A stretch of 64,000 nt of DNA from Euglena gracilis (GCA_039621445.1 CP154955.1:52667384-52731383), one strand, 5' to 3'; counted from the first letter of the stretch, positions 11,130 to 22,636 are shown. Numbers and translations are program-made. The notes: generated by a model not told the origin, from the sequence alone.

Positions 11130-12740
11130 CACATCCAACTCCCCCCTGATGAAGGCTGGTCAGTGGACGTCTGTTGGGTCGCCCAGTTTCGGCTCAGCCT
11201 CGGCGCGTTGGCAAGAGAAGGGTGCGTGACCTTTAGGAGGGTTGGCACGGGTCCCAAGCACTGTCCAACCTGTGCTGCGAAAATTGTCGGGTCCCTGGTG
11301 CCAGCTGACCTGTCAGATGGCTGACACCAGATGGCAGCCCTGCCCAAGACGCACAGGGAGGCGGAGAAGGGGACAGGGGGGGGGGGGTTAATATAAGCCA
11401 GGTGGGGTCGGACCCCCCCTTCGGTCAAGGGGGTTCAACCCCCACCTGAACAGTGGCGCGGTATGGGTGGCCGATATTTCCCCCCCCCAAAATCGGCTGA
11501 AAAGGCCGCCTTGGACATTTTGAGACAAAAAAAATTGTCCAAATGTCAAATATTTTCGGCGCAAAATCATGGTTCGATGTGAGGAGGGTGTACGGGGTTC
11601 AGGTGGGGGGTGTCCCCCCCATCCCGGACCGGGTCCAGACCCCCCCCCTCCCGCCAGGGGTGGTCTGACGAGTCGGACCCGGGGGGCGGAGGGAACTCGG
11701 GACCTGCCTTCCCCCCCCCCAATGTCAAGCTTTTCTTTCCAGCGAGCAGGGAAAGGGGGTGAGCACTTCAGCCAGAGATCACAACTTCACTTCGCCTTTT
11801 TGTGCCCGCCATAAACTGCAGCCTCATCAAAGCCGGGAACCATTTGGCTGACGCCAACCTCCGAGGGAGGTTGAGAAAAAATGGTCCCCGGTGGCCATTA
11901 TTTTTATTTTATTATTTATTTTATTTATTATTATTTATTTTATTATTCATTATTCATTATGATCATGATTTTTGATCATCAAAAACATCGTTGTGGACGA
12001 AGGGGGTGGTGTCGACAAGGCCATTAAGTTACTCAAAGTGACCGCTGAGCGGGAAACTCAGTTTAGCGGTGCCCTAAGCCCAGAACTAAAAGACGGTGAC
12101 TGAAAACCGGTGGGCAAAAAAAAACTTTATGACAAAAATGTTCTTGATAGTGCAAGCTGGCCGTTTTCCTGGTGTCCACCCTCCCTTCTTGAGAAAGGGA
12201 AGACACAGCATGACCGAGAAAAACAAAAAAACGGTTTGACGGTTTGCAGCGGCTTTAAACTAAGTGGGATACCCACTAGGTCACTTCATTATGAAGGGAC
12301 ACTGAAACCCATCCCCGTGTGTTACGAAATGGCCTGGGGTGCACACCAATGCCAACCATCAGCCAGGGAGGGGTGGTCCAGCCAGCCAGCAGTTTTTTCC
12401 CAGCTGGGTTGCAAACCTCTTCTCCTGGGGGGAAGCCAAACGCCCGTCAAAATTGCTTTTTTTGCGTTTTCTTTTTCGATGGCAGACACCTTGCAAACGG
12501 GGTTTTCCGCATTTTTTTGCGTTTTCGATTTTTTGGCAAAATTTAAGGGTTTTTTAGCGTGTGTGTTTTCTTCCCCTGGCGATTCCCCAAGTTTTTTGCT
12601 GATATATGTTGGAAGGAAACCGAGGGGTTTTATTAAAGAGTTTTTTTTTAGTTTTGTCAACTCCCCCAATGATGACTTCGACATTCACGATGTGCACACT
12701 GGACAATCCAGTTAACAATTTGGATCAAACTATCGATATA
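11130..12740. other. No supported gene; G/C-run repeats and AT tract
   Basis: Contains a segment at 11260-11325 that resembles 13090-13165 (shared CACTG-CC-AA-CTGTG and CAACCTGTCAGA-like strings), G/C runs, and the AT microsatellite. Open frames lack coherent composition. Confidence 0.5.
11890..11965. repeat. (TTATT)n-like AT microsatellite
   Basis: Mixed TTATT/TTATTT units ending in TTCATTATTCATT. Confidence 0.9.
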
Positions 12741-12745
12741 CTAAT

Positions 12746-13035
12746 GGCAGCAAGATTCTACTTGCCCCCCCCCCCCGGGGGGCCAAGTAGAATCTCCAAG
12801 GGGGGGGGTCAAAAAAAATTTGCATTAATGATGGAGTAGGGTTAGGTGCACGCATTCGGCTTAACTCTAACCCTAACTTGTACACCTAACACCCGTCTAT
12901 AAGTTAGGCCTAACCTTGGGCCTAACTCGTGCACCTAACCCTAGTCCATCAATAACGCAAAAAAAAAATTGACCTCCCCCCTGTAGATTCTCCTTGCCCC
13001 CCCCCAGGGGGCGGGCCAAGTAGAATCTTGCTGCC
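12746..13035. mobile_element. Fold-back MITE with 8-bp duplication
   Basis: A 290-bp element flanked by an exact duplication ATACTAAT (12738-12745, 13036-13043), with ends GGCAGCAAGATTCTACTTG and its complement. Each end is itself a small hairpin around a G/C run. The interior holds CCTAACCC-like units. Confidence 0.8.
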
Positions 13036-13306
13036 ATACTAATATAGATTAAAAGAACAGGTAAAGGTTAGGGGGGTGGTATTTCACTGATGGATCCCCA
13101 GCACTGCCTAATCTGTGATGCGAAGGAGGCAGGGTCTGTTACCAGCCAACCTGTCAGAGGATAATTTTCCCAACAGGGAGAGGGAGGTGCATATTTCAGC
13201 ATCCATTCCTTTCTAAAACTAGGCAGTTTTAGTTTCGCCCTGAAAAAGGCCAAAACTGGACCGAAAATTGGGCCCAGATTTTTCAAAAGTTCTGGCATAC
13301 GTCAAG

Positions 13307-13794
13307 CAGGGGTTTTCTTAAGGACCCCTGGGGGGGGGGTCCAGCCGGCTGGCAAAAAGGCTGCTGGCTGGAAATGAGCTGCTGGCTGGACCCCCCCAGG
13401 GGGGGAGGGGGAGGGGTCCGGGGCTGGAGGGGGCTGGGCTGGGCTGGGTCGATGAAAAACGAAAAACAGAAATTTCTGAAAATTTTTTGCCATTTTCGAC
13501 ATTTTGATGGATGGAGCCAGATCAAGGCTGGATCGGGACTGGAGGAACTGAAAAAATTAATTACTGAAAAAATGCAGGGATAGGTGAGTCGGGCAGCCCA
13601 TTTGGCTGGAGCCTGCGGCCGGCTGGCCCGGCCTTTGGCCGGGCTGGACCCAACTTTATTTCACTCGACCCCCGGGGGGAGGGGGGGGGGGGCTCCCAGC
13701 CCGAATTTGGGCTGCTGGCCGGATTTGAGCTGCTGGCTGGCTGGACCCCCCCCACCAGGGGGATAGGGTCCCCTCCGGCTTAAGAAAACCCCTG
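13307..13794. mobile_element. CAGGGGTTTTCTTAAG inverted-repeat element
   Basis: A 488-bp element with ends CAGGGGTTTTCTTAAG and CTTAAGAAAACCCCTG, flanks ACGTCAAG and TCGCCAAG (6 of 8 identical), and a G/C-run interior with CTGGCTGGACCCCC units. No exon was found beside it. Confidence 0.65.
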
Positions 13795-13799
13795 TCGCC

Positions 13800-16700
13800 A
13801 AGCTCGAACCCTGACCGCAGACGATTCTGCCATACCGAAGTGGCCCGGTAAAAGTGGACCCCTTGGGGGGGGGGTCTCTCCACTTCATGACCGTCAATTT
13901 TGTGCACTTGGGGGTCCAGGCGCACAAGGAAACCATCACTTCCTTCATTTTGGAGACATTTTGAAACTCTCTTTTGCCAAATTCAAAAAATGCAAAAAAG
14001 TTTGTTCCAGGGGTATTTCGAAGGATCAGGGGGGGGGGGTCCAGCATCACAGTTGGGGGGGAAGTGCTGGCTGGACCCCCATGGGGGGGGGGGGGGGTCC
14101 TGCAGGGAAGCACCTCAACCATGCCCTTGGGCCCACCATTTATCAGAATCGTCCAGCGTTGCCTTTGAAGTACCCAGTGTGCCGTTTCTAATATTTCAAT
14201 ACCTGCACCGACTCCAGTACTTGCATCCACTCCAAATACAGCATCCACCCCAGTACCTGCATCTGCCCCAACCTGTGTCCACTCCAGTTCCTGCATCCAT
14301 TCCAGCATCCATTCCAGTACGGACATGCGAACACCTCTTGTCAGCCATGCCCTTGGCCCAGCGTCATTCATCATCGCCTTTGAAACCCCCCCGGTGGCAT
14401 ACCTCCAGTGCAATGCCTGCATCCAATCCAACACCAAATGCTGGCATCCACTCCCGTGCCGGCATCCAATCCAGTGCCACATCCACCCCAATGACCACAA
14501 AAGACCAATGACAAGACAAATGAGTGAAAATTGTTGCAAAGATAATAAAAAAAAATGGTTCAAATTCAGCCAAAATAAAATATAAAAAAGACTAAGAATG
14601 GCTTTGAAATCGCCCTGAAGAAGATGAAAATGACCCCCCCCCCCAAGCAAAATGGTACGGGCCTAAAATGCCATACATTGCTCAAACTGGCCCAAATTAG
14701 CCGAAAATGCCCCAAATTGGCAAAAAAAAATCGAAAATACTCAACATGGGTAATATGAGAGATCAATGGAAAATAGTGGAACATGAATCAAAGATATGGG
14801 TTTGAAAATTATGCAAAAAAATGCCAGCATCGCCCAGCATCATTAGAGGTGCTTGGAGGGGGGGGGGGCTAAATGGGAAAGGCTGGTGGGGGGTCTACCC
14901 CCCACCACCCATTGGGTTTCGGGGATTTCTGTACAGCCTGGCCGGGGGGGGGGGGGGGAGCGGCAGCTGGGCCGAACCCGGTTGGCACCCAAAAACTACA
15001 AATCCAGTTGCGATTTTCAGGTGAAACGCCCCCCAAAAGCCCACCGTTTTGGTCTTTTTCGCCCGTTTTTCAAACATTTCAAATTTAGGCACTTGGCGCT
15101 TGCATTGTTTGGCCCAGCCCGGCTGTGCCGGCCCAGCTTTATTTTGAACGGACCCTGGGGAGGGTCCGCAGCTGGAAGTTGCTGGCTGGGAAAAAAGGTG
15201 GCTGTACCCCACCGTCCCCTCTGGCCAGGGAGAAAACCCCTGGTTTGTTCATTTGAGGGCTAATTGGGGGAAATCGGTCACGGAGAGAAAACTGGTCTGA
15301 AAGATTTTTAAGTCGAAATTATTTGCAGGCAAAGTTTTTCTAAATGCACACACACACACACGCGCGCGCGCGCGCGCATACAGAAAAAATGCCAAACAGT
15401 CAAGGCCTTCCGATTTTTAAAATTGCTTGCAAACTCAAGCAAAACAAACTTGTGCATCCCCCACTGGTCACACTAATCAACCAGGCAGGACCAGGAACCC
15501 TGACAAATTCTTAGAGTGGAATGTGGCCCAAAGCCTATGACAGTTATCAAGGTAGGGCCTGATGGAAACTCACTGACATTTGTCCCTGACACGGTGGACG
15601 GTGCTGGGAAATTTCAACGGCCAGATGTTTCCAGTGGAGTGGGCAAACAAAAATAGCCGGTAACTCCAGACAAGTCAGCAGGTACAGAGGTAGGAGCAGG
15701 CCTGCAAGGACAGGTAAATGGGGATAGAGGGTAGAGGATCCCGGGCGGGTCCAGATCTCAGGGGAAAACGTTGACGTTATCCGCCCCCTGGTGACGAAAA
15801 AAAAAATCCGGAGATGCATAAATTTGAAGCAGAAACCTGAAAAAAAAAGTTCGGAATTTTCCCAACCGCCGCTGTTTAACAAAAAAAAATGCCAAGATCC
15901 TGAGAAAAGTGTTAGGGGACAGCAGGTGCAGAAGGGTGGGAGACAGGTCCCTTTGAGGACAGGTTGGCGGGTAGAGAGAGTGGAGGACAGTTTCCTGGGA
16001 GGGGTGATACGTTCGCAGAATGAAATGATTCTGTGCATGTTTCAAATGCGCAATGAGACAAAAGAAAGTGCAAACATGGATGGGCGCATTTGGCGCAAGC
16101 ACGTGCCACCGGCATGAGGGTGGCATAACCGGCAAAATGAGAAAACCCACCCCTGCCTGCCGTTGGGAAAGAGTACCAAGCAGTCTTTGATGTCATGGGG
16201 TACAGGTGCCCCTCACAGTGTCAGGCACATAGCGACTTATACCCACACAGAACACACAGTGTGGTGACTTACACCCCCCCCCCGGTATGACGCCTCCCAA
16301 AAAACTGTTTCCAGGAATGGGCCAACGAATAAAGCCGGTGACTTACCCCCCCAAAAGAGGATGCATTGCAGGAATGAGATAACAAATAAAGCCAGATCAT
16401 CCTTGTTGGGGGGGTAACTACCCTCTGGGGACCTCTTAACTGTCAAAATACACAGTTGTGCTTGGATAGTGTTGAAGCTTGTTGATTGAAATGAAAATGT
16501 GATGGCAATGAGTTTTGTTTTCAAGTCAAAATTTTGCTCATTCTAACAGCACACAAAACCATTCTGCAAATGGACAGCCATTTTCTTCCAAAGCCAAATG
16601 CTTCTCCAGATGATGGATAACCCTGCCCAACAAACCAGAACCAGGATACATGGCTATGAACATTCCAAAGGCTTGGACCTGAGAAACAAGTCCCCAGATG

Positions 16701-18130
16701 GCCACCTGAAGAAAATACAACGAAAAACGAAACGGCAGCCAGGTGTCAGGGATTTGGCTTGGGGAGGAAGAGGAAGCACAAGAGGGGCAGGACTGGGGAC
16801 GCACAGTGCCACGCACAGTGCGTACGGTGTATCAGGTGCTGCGCTTCCCTCCTGTCACGCGTCAGTTCGAACTGGGAATCCAAAATCAAACCTACCAAGC
16901 AGCACAAAAATCAAAAACTGTGAAAAAAAATGCATTGTGTGTCGTAAAAAAAATGAGCTCCGAAGGTTGAGCCAAATTTGAAAGATTCAATGATCACCTG
17001 TTTCTGTGCATCCACAAATTTCCACGTATTTCCAAATATAATAACAAACTTTATCTGGTCCCAGTGATGCGGCCCTATTTTTTAAAAGGAAGCAAAGCAA
17101 TCCAAAAAAAAACAAACTCGGCAGTGGTCAAACAAATCAGAAGGAAACAAGAGTTATGCATCCGGCAGCTTCACAGCCTCGTGGTTGATCAATGGGAATA
17201 GAAATATTCAACATCAAATACTTCTGTGAATCTTTGCAGTAAACTCTACAATAGGAATGGGTGTGCTGTTAATGGGACTTGCCCCCCCCCCCCGCCGCCT
17301 TAAAAAAAATCTTCCAAACTTTTTAGGAGTCTCCCCTGAAAAAAATAATGCCTGGTAGAGGGATGGATTGGTGGAGTCGGTGGATGAAGGCGGACCTCGG
17401 GGGGGGGGGGGGGGGTGCTGAGCCAAAGAGGTTTCTCTCAGCTGCCATCACAACTGCCACGCAACCCTCCCGCCAAAGAAAGGGCCATCCGCAGAACGGC
17501 GGCTCAGGGGGTCAGGTCGTCTGGAAATGCTGCTCTGCCCCCCCCAGGAGGGCCGCGGCATTTCAAACTGGGCTGGTCCCTCATCATCAAGCTCCAAAGC
17601 TAACAATTTTTATAAAAGTTTTTTTTCAAAATTTTAATATTAAAACATAAATTCAAAACAACATGCAAAGTAATCAACCTTTATGAACACGTCCTACCCC
17701 ACCAATGCGTCACGTCCCGAAACAATTATCACCCCCGGGAGAACGGTGTCACTTCCACTTTACCAAAAACAGCCAGTCAATCCGACTGGCATTGTCACGC
17801 ACCCCCCACATGGGGGAGGGGGTCGGCCAGTGACTGGTGACTGTTCTCCACGGCCCTGGGGTCACTTTCCACAGGCGGGGTATCGCGCAGCGAGGCATCA
17901 CCGGCAAAAAAATGGAGCTGGCAAACAGAATTGCGTCCAATGTCAAGGCTGCTGCCCCACCTTGGTCAGTATGCTGCACAACCCTTTGCAATGTCTCCGC
18001 CCCATGAGATGTTTGCCGTGGCCCACACCGCTGGCTCGTCATCCCCCTCCTCATGAGAGACAAACACGAAGCAGTGCTGTGCGGTCAGCCACTTCCGACA
18101 AACAGCCGCCAAAGGGTTGGAGGGGGTACA
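13800..18130. other. No supported gene; repeats downstream of monooxygenase
   Basis: Includes a stretch of CATCCA/CCAGTnC-type degenerate units at 14200-14500, CTGGCTGG-rich repeats near 14940-15240, and AATAAAGCCGGTGACTTAC units near 16250-16410. A 225-codon plus-strand frame at 17683-18360 overlaps the last monooxygenase exon and looks like antisense and repeat translation. Confidence 0.5.
15343..15377. repeat. (CA)n(CG)n tract
   Basis: CA repeats passing directly into CG repeats. Confidence 0.95.
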
Positions 18131-18136
18131 ATTCCG

Positions 18137-18224
18137 TCACAGCTTTTCTTCCTCGGTCTCCGTCTCCGCCTCCAGCTCCAGGTCCCCCCGCAGGCGGGCA
18201 AAGCTGTTGTTCGCCAGGGACGCC
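18137..18224 (-). CDS. FAD-dependent monooxygenase, last exon and stop
   Basis: Reads ASLANNSFARLRGDLELEAE then TETEEEKL and TGA at 18137-18139. Codons are strongly G/C-ending. The tail is an acidic Glu-rich run unlike the flavin domain, so this protein carries roughly 100 residues beyond the usual end of a class A monooxygenase. It is assigned to this gene because frame is kept across three element-type introns from the flavin domain. Confidence 0.65.
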
Positions 18225-18226
18225 CT

Positions 18227-18962
18227 CAGTGGGGCGTGGACGGTCAGAAATGTGCAGGTGTGGCCCAGCAGGGGGCAAAAGAAATGAAAAAGGGAACAGA
18301 CATGAAAACAAGAAACCGGGGGAGAAAACGAGCCCCCAAAAAAACAAGAAAAATAAATAAATAAATTAATTAAATAGAAAGAGTAAATATTATTTATATT
18401 TAATATTACTACCTACATACATATTATTTAAAATTTAAATATTATATATAATGTTTTGTATATAAAATAAAATTGTGGATTGTAAAAAAATTCCCAGTGT
18501 GAAACACAAAAATTGCATTCAAATTGCATTTAAATCACCAGGGTCAGTTCGTTAGGCTGGGCTCGGGACTCTTCCTTCGTATGCACGTACAAGAAAATAG
18601 CCAAAGAAGTGTTGGTTTGGCCTTGGGAATAAAGTTGCTCTTTCGTTCCGTCCATCCATCTTTGCACCCGAAGGACAAAGGAAACAGCAAATGGCCAAGA
18701 GAATTCTTCTTGAATCCTTCATACCTCACAAATATTTGTGAACCAGAGTACACACTTGCGGGGGGTGATTAAGTGAAGTCTGTACTCTCCTTCAGCCCTG
18801 ATTCCTTTTCTGTGCAAAAAGGAATAAATAGAGAAAAAACAAATGCAACAAGCGATCCACTTTAAGTACTTCGGCACAACCGCACTCGTGCCACAGTGCC
18901 CCAGGCACTCAGGCCACAGTGCCCCAGGCACTTGAACCACAGTGCCCACCACCACCCCACTG
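18227..18962. mobile_element. CAGTGGGG-ended insertion forming the last intron
   Basis: Begins CAGTGGGG and ends CCCCACTG; the flanking repeat is only about 4 bp. It accounts for the intron between the last two monooxygenase exons. The interior is AT-rich around 18340-18480. Confidence 0.5.
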
Positions 18963-19012
18963 CTCACCGTTGTGAAGCTCAGGCTCGGTGCGCCGAGGCC
19001 CAGGTCCAGCGT
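18963..19012 (-). CDS. FAD-dependent monooxygenase, exon 14
   Basis: Reads TLDLGLGAPSLSFTTV. The upstream end is fixed by the GGCGAAGC duplication. The downstream junction uses TGAG, with the intron beginning CAGTGGGG and ending CCCCACTG before the second TGAG, so its ends are perfectly complementary. A GTGAGC donor at 18967 is a conventional alternative but leaves the next exon out of phase. Confidence 0.7.
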
Positions 19013-19020
19013 GGCGAAGC

Positions 19021-19338
19021 CAGGGCGGTCCTTAACGAGGAAAAAAAAACTTCCCATCCCAACACATTCAATGAAAAGTTCATAGGAAAATGGACGGGAA
19101 AATGGCCATGGTTTGGCGAAAAACGGGTCGATTTCGGGGGGGATGATTTCTGGCATGCTTGGACCATCGCACATCCGCCCAAAAAAAAAGTAAAAAAATG
19201 TGCTTTTGCACTTTTTGATTTTTGCCCGGTTCGATCCCCGGGTCGGCAGTTGGCCGTCCCTTAGGCCTAAAGGCGGTCCTTAAGGGGCGGTCCCTGAAGG
19301 TAAAAAAAACAACTCCCCGTCCCTTGTGGACCGCCCTG
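19021..19338. mobile_element. CAGGGCGGTCC element forming an intron
   Basis: A 318-bp element with CAGGGCGGTCC and GGACCGCCCTG ends and an exact 8-bp duplication GGCGAAGC on both sides (19013-19020, 19339-19346). It occupies the whole gap between monooxygenase exons 13 and 14. Related sequence occurs near 44270-44560, 46450-46720 and 48360-48600. Confidence 0.8.
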
Positions 19339-19417
19339 GGCGAAGCGGAGGGCGTCCCGGTTGCAGTAGTCGGCCGTGACCATGTCCCGCAACAGCCACC
19401 CGGCGGGCGCAGGCGGC
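19339..19417 (-). CDS. FAD-dependent monooxygenase, exon 13
   Basis: Reads PPAPAGWLLRDMVTADYCNR then DALRFA, with G/C at nearly all third positions. Both ends are set by exact 8-bp target duplications: CCCCCGAG upstream and GGCGAAGC downstream (plus-strand spelling). The downstream join gives RDALRFATLDLGLGAPSL in frame. Confidence 0.7.
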
Positions 19418-19425
19418 CCCCCGAG

Positions 19426-19687
19426 CAGGCTTCTTTTTAAGACCCCCGGGGATGGATGGGGGGGAGGGGGGGTCCCCCCCACCCACCCAGGGTGGCGCGG
19501 GACCCCCCCCAAAATCGGGCCCGTTAAGGGCAATTTTCAAAAAAATTCGGCGCTTCGCGCTGAAAAGGTATACCCAGCGCCTCCGGCGCGGGACCCCCCC
19601 CCCCGGGGGGGTCCGGCCCGGACCCACCCACCCCCCCCCCCCCCCCGGGGGGGGGGGGGGGGGTCAGGTGACTTAAAAAGAAGCCTG
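19426..19687. mobile_element. CAGG-ended element forming an intron
   Basis: A 262-bp element with inverted ends (CAGGCTTCTTTTTAAG and its complement), flanked by an exact 8-bp duplication CCCCCGAG at 19418-19425 and 19688-19695. The interior is G/C-run rich. It lies between monooxygenase exons 12 and 13. Ends and duplication length are like non-autonomous hAT elements. Confidence 0.8.
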
Positions 19688-19737
19688 CCCCCGAGCACAA
19701 CAAGCGGCTGCCGCCTGAACATGGGCGGGCACGGCAG
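19688..19737 (-). CDS. FAD-dependent monooxygenase, exon 12
   Basis: Reads PMFRRQPLVVLGG. The 3' end lies in an exact 8-bp duplication (CTCGGGGG on this strand) flanking a 262-bp CAGG-ended element; collapsing it gives PLVVLGGPPAPAGWLLRD. The 5' end uses an AG at 19738-19739 and is approximate. Confidence 0.55.
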
Positions 19738-20151
19738 CTCAAACATTATGGGCCAACCGTATGGGGCCATAATCCTTGCATGGCAAGGATTATGGCGGCC
19801 ATGTGCAAAAGGCCAAAGGCCAACTTTAGGGGGGCCAGTTTTGCAATGTAAGAAGGAGGGGGGCCAAGCGAAAGGGGGGGGGGGCATCAAGTGGTAACTG
19901 GCTGATGGCTGGATCACCTCAAATCTCGGTGGGTGTGGTGAGGGCTATCATATCAGACCTGCCTGGCACACCGGATCCTCCCGTTTTCGCCAACCGTCTT
20001 GCATTAGTATGGTATGGTCGCCATCCTCATCTGGGTGGGGGTCTTTTCCTTCATTCTCATGGTCTGCGAGAATTTGGACGCGCGCACACCTGAGTGACTG
20101 CTCCTTTGAAGGCATAAGGGAGGGGGAGATGCCTAATTGGGGGGGGGTCAC

Positions 20152-20230
20152 CTGGCCGGGGGCCCAGCGGGCCACTGCATGGAGCAGCGCCACGCTGAGG
20201 AAGCGGGGGGACACCGCAACCTCCGCGAAC
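20152..20230 (-). CDS. FAD-dependent monooxygenase, exon 11 (C-terminal extension)
   Basis: Reads WFAEVAVSPRFLSVALLHAV then ARWAPGQ, a mostly hydrophobic helix continuing from the previous exon. The GTGACC donor follows 20152. Exact ends are inferred from the element duplication upstream and the GT downstream. Confidence 0.65.
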
Positions 20231-20238
20231 CACTCTGG

Positions 20239-21025
20239 CAGGCTGCTGTTAACCACCCCTGGGGGGGGGGTGCCTTGTGCTATGGGGTGCCTGCCCATAC
20301 CGGGCACACCCCCGGGGGGGGGGGGTCATTTTGGACCATGGTGGCTGCCAACCAAGCCAAATGTCCCTTGAAAATGGCCAGTTTTGGGCCTCCCGGCACC
20401 TTTGGCGCCAGGGGGGGGTGCCATAGCACTACCGACCCCAAAACCCAACCTCTCCTCTGGGGTCAAAAGTGCCCAGGGATGGATGGGAAGCCTTGAGGGG
20501 GGGGGGTCGGGACCCCCCCACCACCTACCTCAAAACTGAGGGGGGGGGGGCAGAAAATTTTTTGATTTCATGGACGGGCAAGTGGCCCGAAATCGGGGCG
20601 AAATCGGTCAAAAATCCCTAATTTTTCTTTGAAAATCGATGAAAAAATGCTCATTTTTTGAAATTGTTTGAATATTTTTTGGGGGGGAAACACCAGCACA
20701 TCAAAAAAATGGGCAATATGTCAAAAAGTCAGCAAAAGGGGGTGTTTTTTGCCCATTTTCCGGCGCGCAACGCCCGAAGAAATTTTCTGTTTTTTTGGCA
20801 CCTGTCAAGGAGGGGGGTGGGGAGCCCCCCCCCTACCACCTTGCCCACCCCCAGGGCCAGGGGGGGGGGGTCGGGACCCCCCCACCACCTACCTCAACAC
20901 CGAAGGGCTTCCCATCCATCCTTGAAAGTGCCCTTGCCCCCTGCCTGCCCATAGCACCCCCCCGCCGACCCACCCACCCGCCCACAGGGGGGGGGGGGGT
21001 GCGCACTTCCTTAAAAAGAAGCCTG
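20239..21025. mobile_element. CAGG-ended element forming an intron
   Basis: A 787-bp member of the same family (left CAGGCTGCTGTTAACC, right CTTAAAAAGAAGCCTG). The 8-bp flanks CACTCTGG and CACTCCGC match at 6 of 8. It sits between monooxygenase exons 10 and 11. Confidence 0.7.
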
Positions 21026-21114
21026 CACTCCGCCTGCCGCACCACGGCGTTGACCGCCCTCCGCCGCTGCGCCGTGTCGTACGCCGCTGGGCGGGGGCCC
21101 GTGTGCCGCGAGGT
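21026..21114 (-). CDS. FAD-dependent monooxygenase, exon 10 (C-terminal helix)
   Basis: Reads RHTGPRPAAYDTAQRRRAVN then AVVRQAE, matching the ALxxYexxRrxrxxxvvxxA helix near the end of the flavin domain. It ends inside an 8-bp near-duplication flanking a 787-bp CAGG-ended element. Joining across the element gives VVRQAEWFAEVAVSPRF in frame. The 5' boundary follows an AG (21115-21116) and is approximate. Confidence 0.75.
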
Positions 21115-21714
21115 CTGTGGGTTGCGGGGCTGTGTGCGGTAAATCTCGAGCGGGTGAGCGCAAAAACCTGCCCCCCCAAAACGCCAGCACACAAATGACG
21201 AACAAAATCCGATTTTGTGCATTTTGGGGGAAATGTCTGTCTTTTGAAACTTTGGGAACTGCTAAGAAGGAAAGACGCAATCTGTGAGCAAGTGGCAAGT
21301 GACAAAAAATATTGGATACAGAGAAAGGAATATTTTTGAAGCTCCAAATATTTTGAAGTGAAGATCGTTTTCCCAGCAGAAGACAAAAAAACCGGGGGGG
21401 AAACCACCAAAACCAAAAACAGGTGTTTTTTTCCAACCTGTGGATTGCGAAGGCCTGTGTTGTGGTGTGTTGTGGTGCGTGAGAGTCCATGCGATGGAGG
21501 GTTGATACCACTGCTGCATTTGAGTCTGGGTGGGGTCGTGGGTGTCCCAATCTACAGCCGACCCTCCACCTTGCGACTAAAAATGCAACTCCTGCATGCT
21601 GCATGTGGAGATAAACATGTGCATCTGGACATAAACATTAACAACACATAAACATAAAAGAACACAAATTACACATCAGTCAGACTATAGCAAAGTCAAC
21701 AACCAACTTCATAG

Positions 21715-22145
21715 AAACCCCCCAAATATGAAGCCCCCCAAATATAAAGCCCCCCAAATATAACCCCCCCCCCAAATATAAAGCCCCCTCAAGGGGATTT
21801 AGTTTTGCCGCCCAAATATGAAGCCCCCCCCCTGATGTGGAGCCAGACGCTAGTGTCACCCAGGAAAAAGAGGAAGAATTTTGGGTGGATACAACATTTT
21901 TTTTCACCAAAAATGCTCTATTTTGGATAAGAATTGCAGGGGTATAAGAGGTACACAACAAAAATTTGGCATAAATCTGGTATTTGGCCACAATTGAACT
22001 CCGCCAAAGGTCATAGAGGCCACCTGAAAAGGTTTGATCCCCCCCAAATACAAAGCCCCCCCCAAATATAAAGCCCCCCCCCCTGAGGGTCTTGAAATCC
22101 CATCCAATATAAAGCTGGGGGGCTTCATATTTGGGGGGGGGGTTA
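21715..22145. mobile_element. AATATAAAGCC G/C-run element, copy 1
   Basis: About 430 bp bounded by AACCCCCCAAATATGAAGCC-type and complementary ends. Homologous to 45862-46290, including the stretch from ATGGAGCCAGA through the CCACCTGAAAA-type segment. Confidence 0.65.
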
Positions 22146-22636
22146 ATCAAAAACCCACCATAAGGCTATGTGAAGTCATCAAAAGGTCACTCATTGTGGT
22201 CAATGACCCATCATAAGGTCATGCACACCAACCCCACCAAAGCCACAGGGACGGGCTGGACACACAGTCGCTCCGCACATACATAAGCATCTGTGAAGGC
22301 CATGTTAACCCCCTGGCCCATGCCGACAGCGACCCATGCCATGTGGCTTGGGAAACCTATTTGGTGCCTCCTCGATCACCTTTCCCAAAATAGTGTGTCC
22401 ATCACCATGTGCGCTGGAAGACCAGCAGGTGTCCAACTCATTACTCTTTTCCAGCGGATCACTCGCTCTTCTTCCCCACTGTGGTATACCACACAGCGGC
22501 ACAACATCAATCAATCCATCAGTCATAGCTTCCTGTACTTTGCAGGAAGCAAAGTCCTGCAGTCGGAAACGAACAATTGCATCCGTGGCGAAAAGATCAG
22601 AGAGTCAGGGTTGCCAGGGGACCCACCATCACCCAC

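Noticed and set aside
17683-18360. 225-codon plus-strand ORF
   Set aside because: It overlaps the well-supported terminal monooxygenase exon on the other strand, and its Pro/Arg/Gly-rich composition is typical of antisense to GC-rich coding DNA.
19205-19245. GGTTCGATCCC as a tRNA T-arm
   Set aside because: The surrounding sequence gives an 8-base loop and no acceptor or anticodon stem; it is part of the CCTTAGGCC repeat family.
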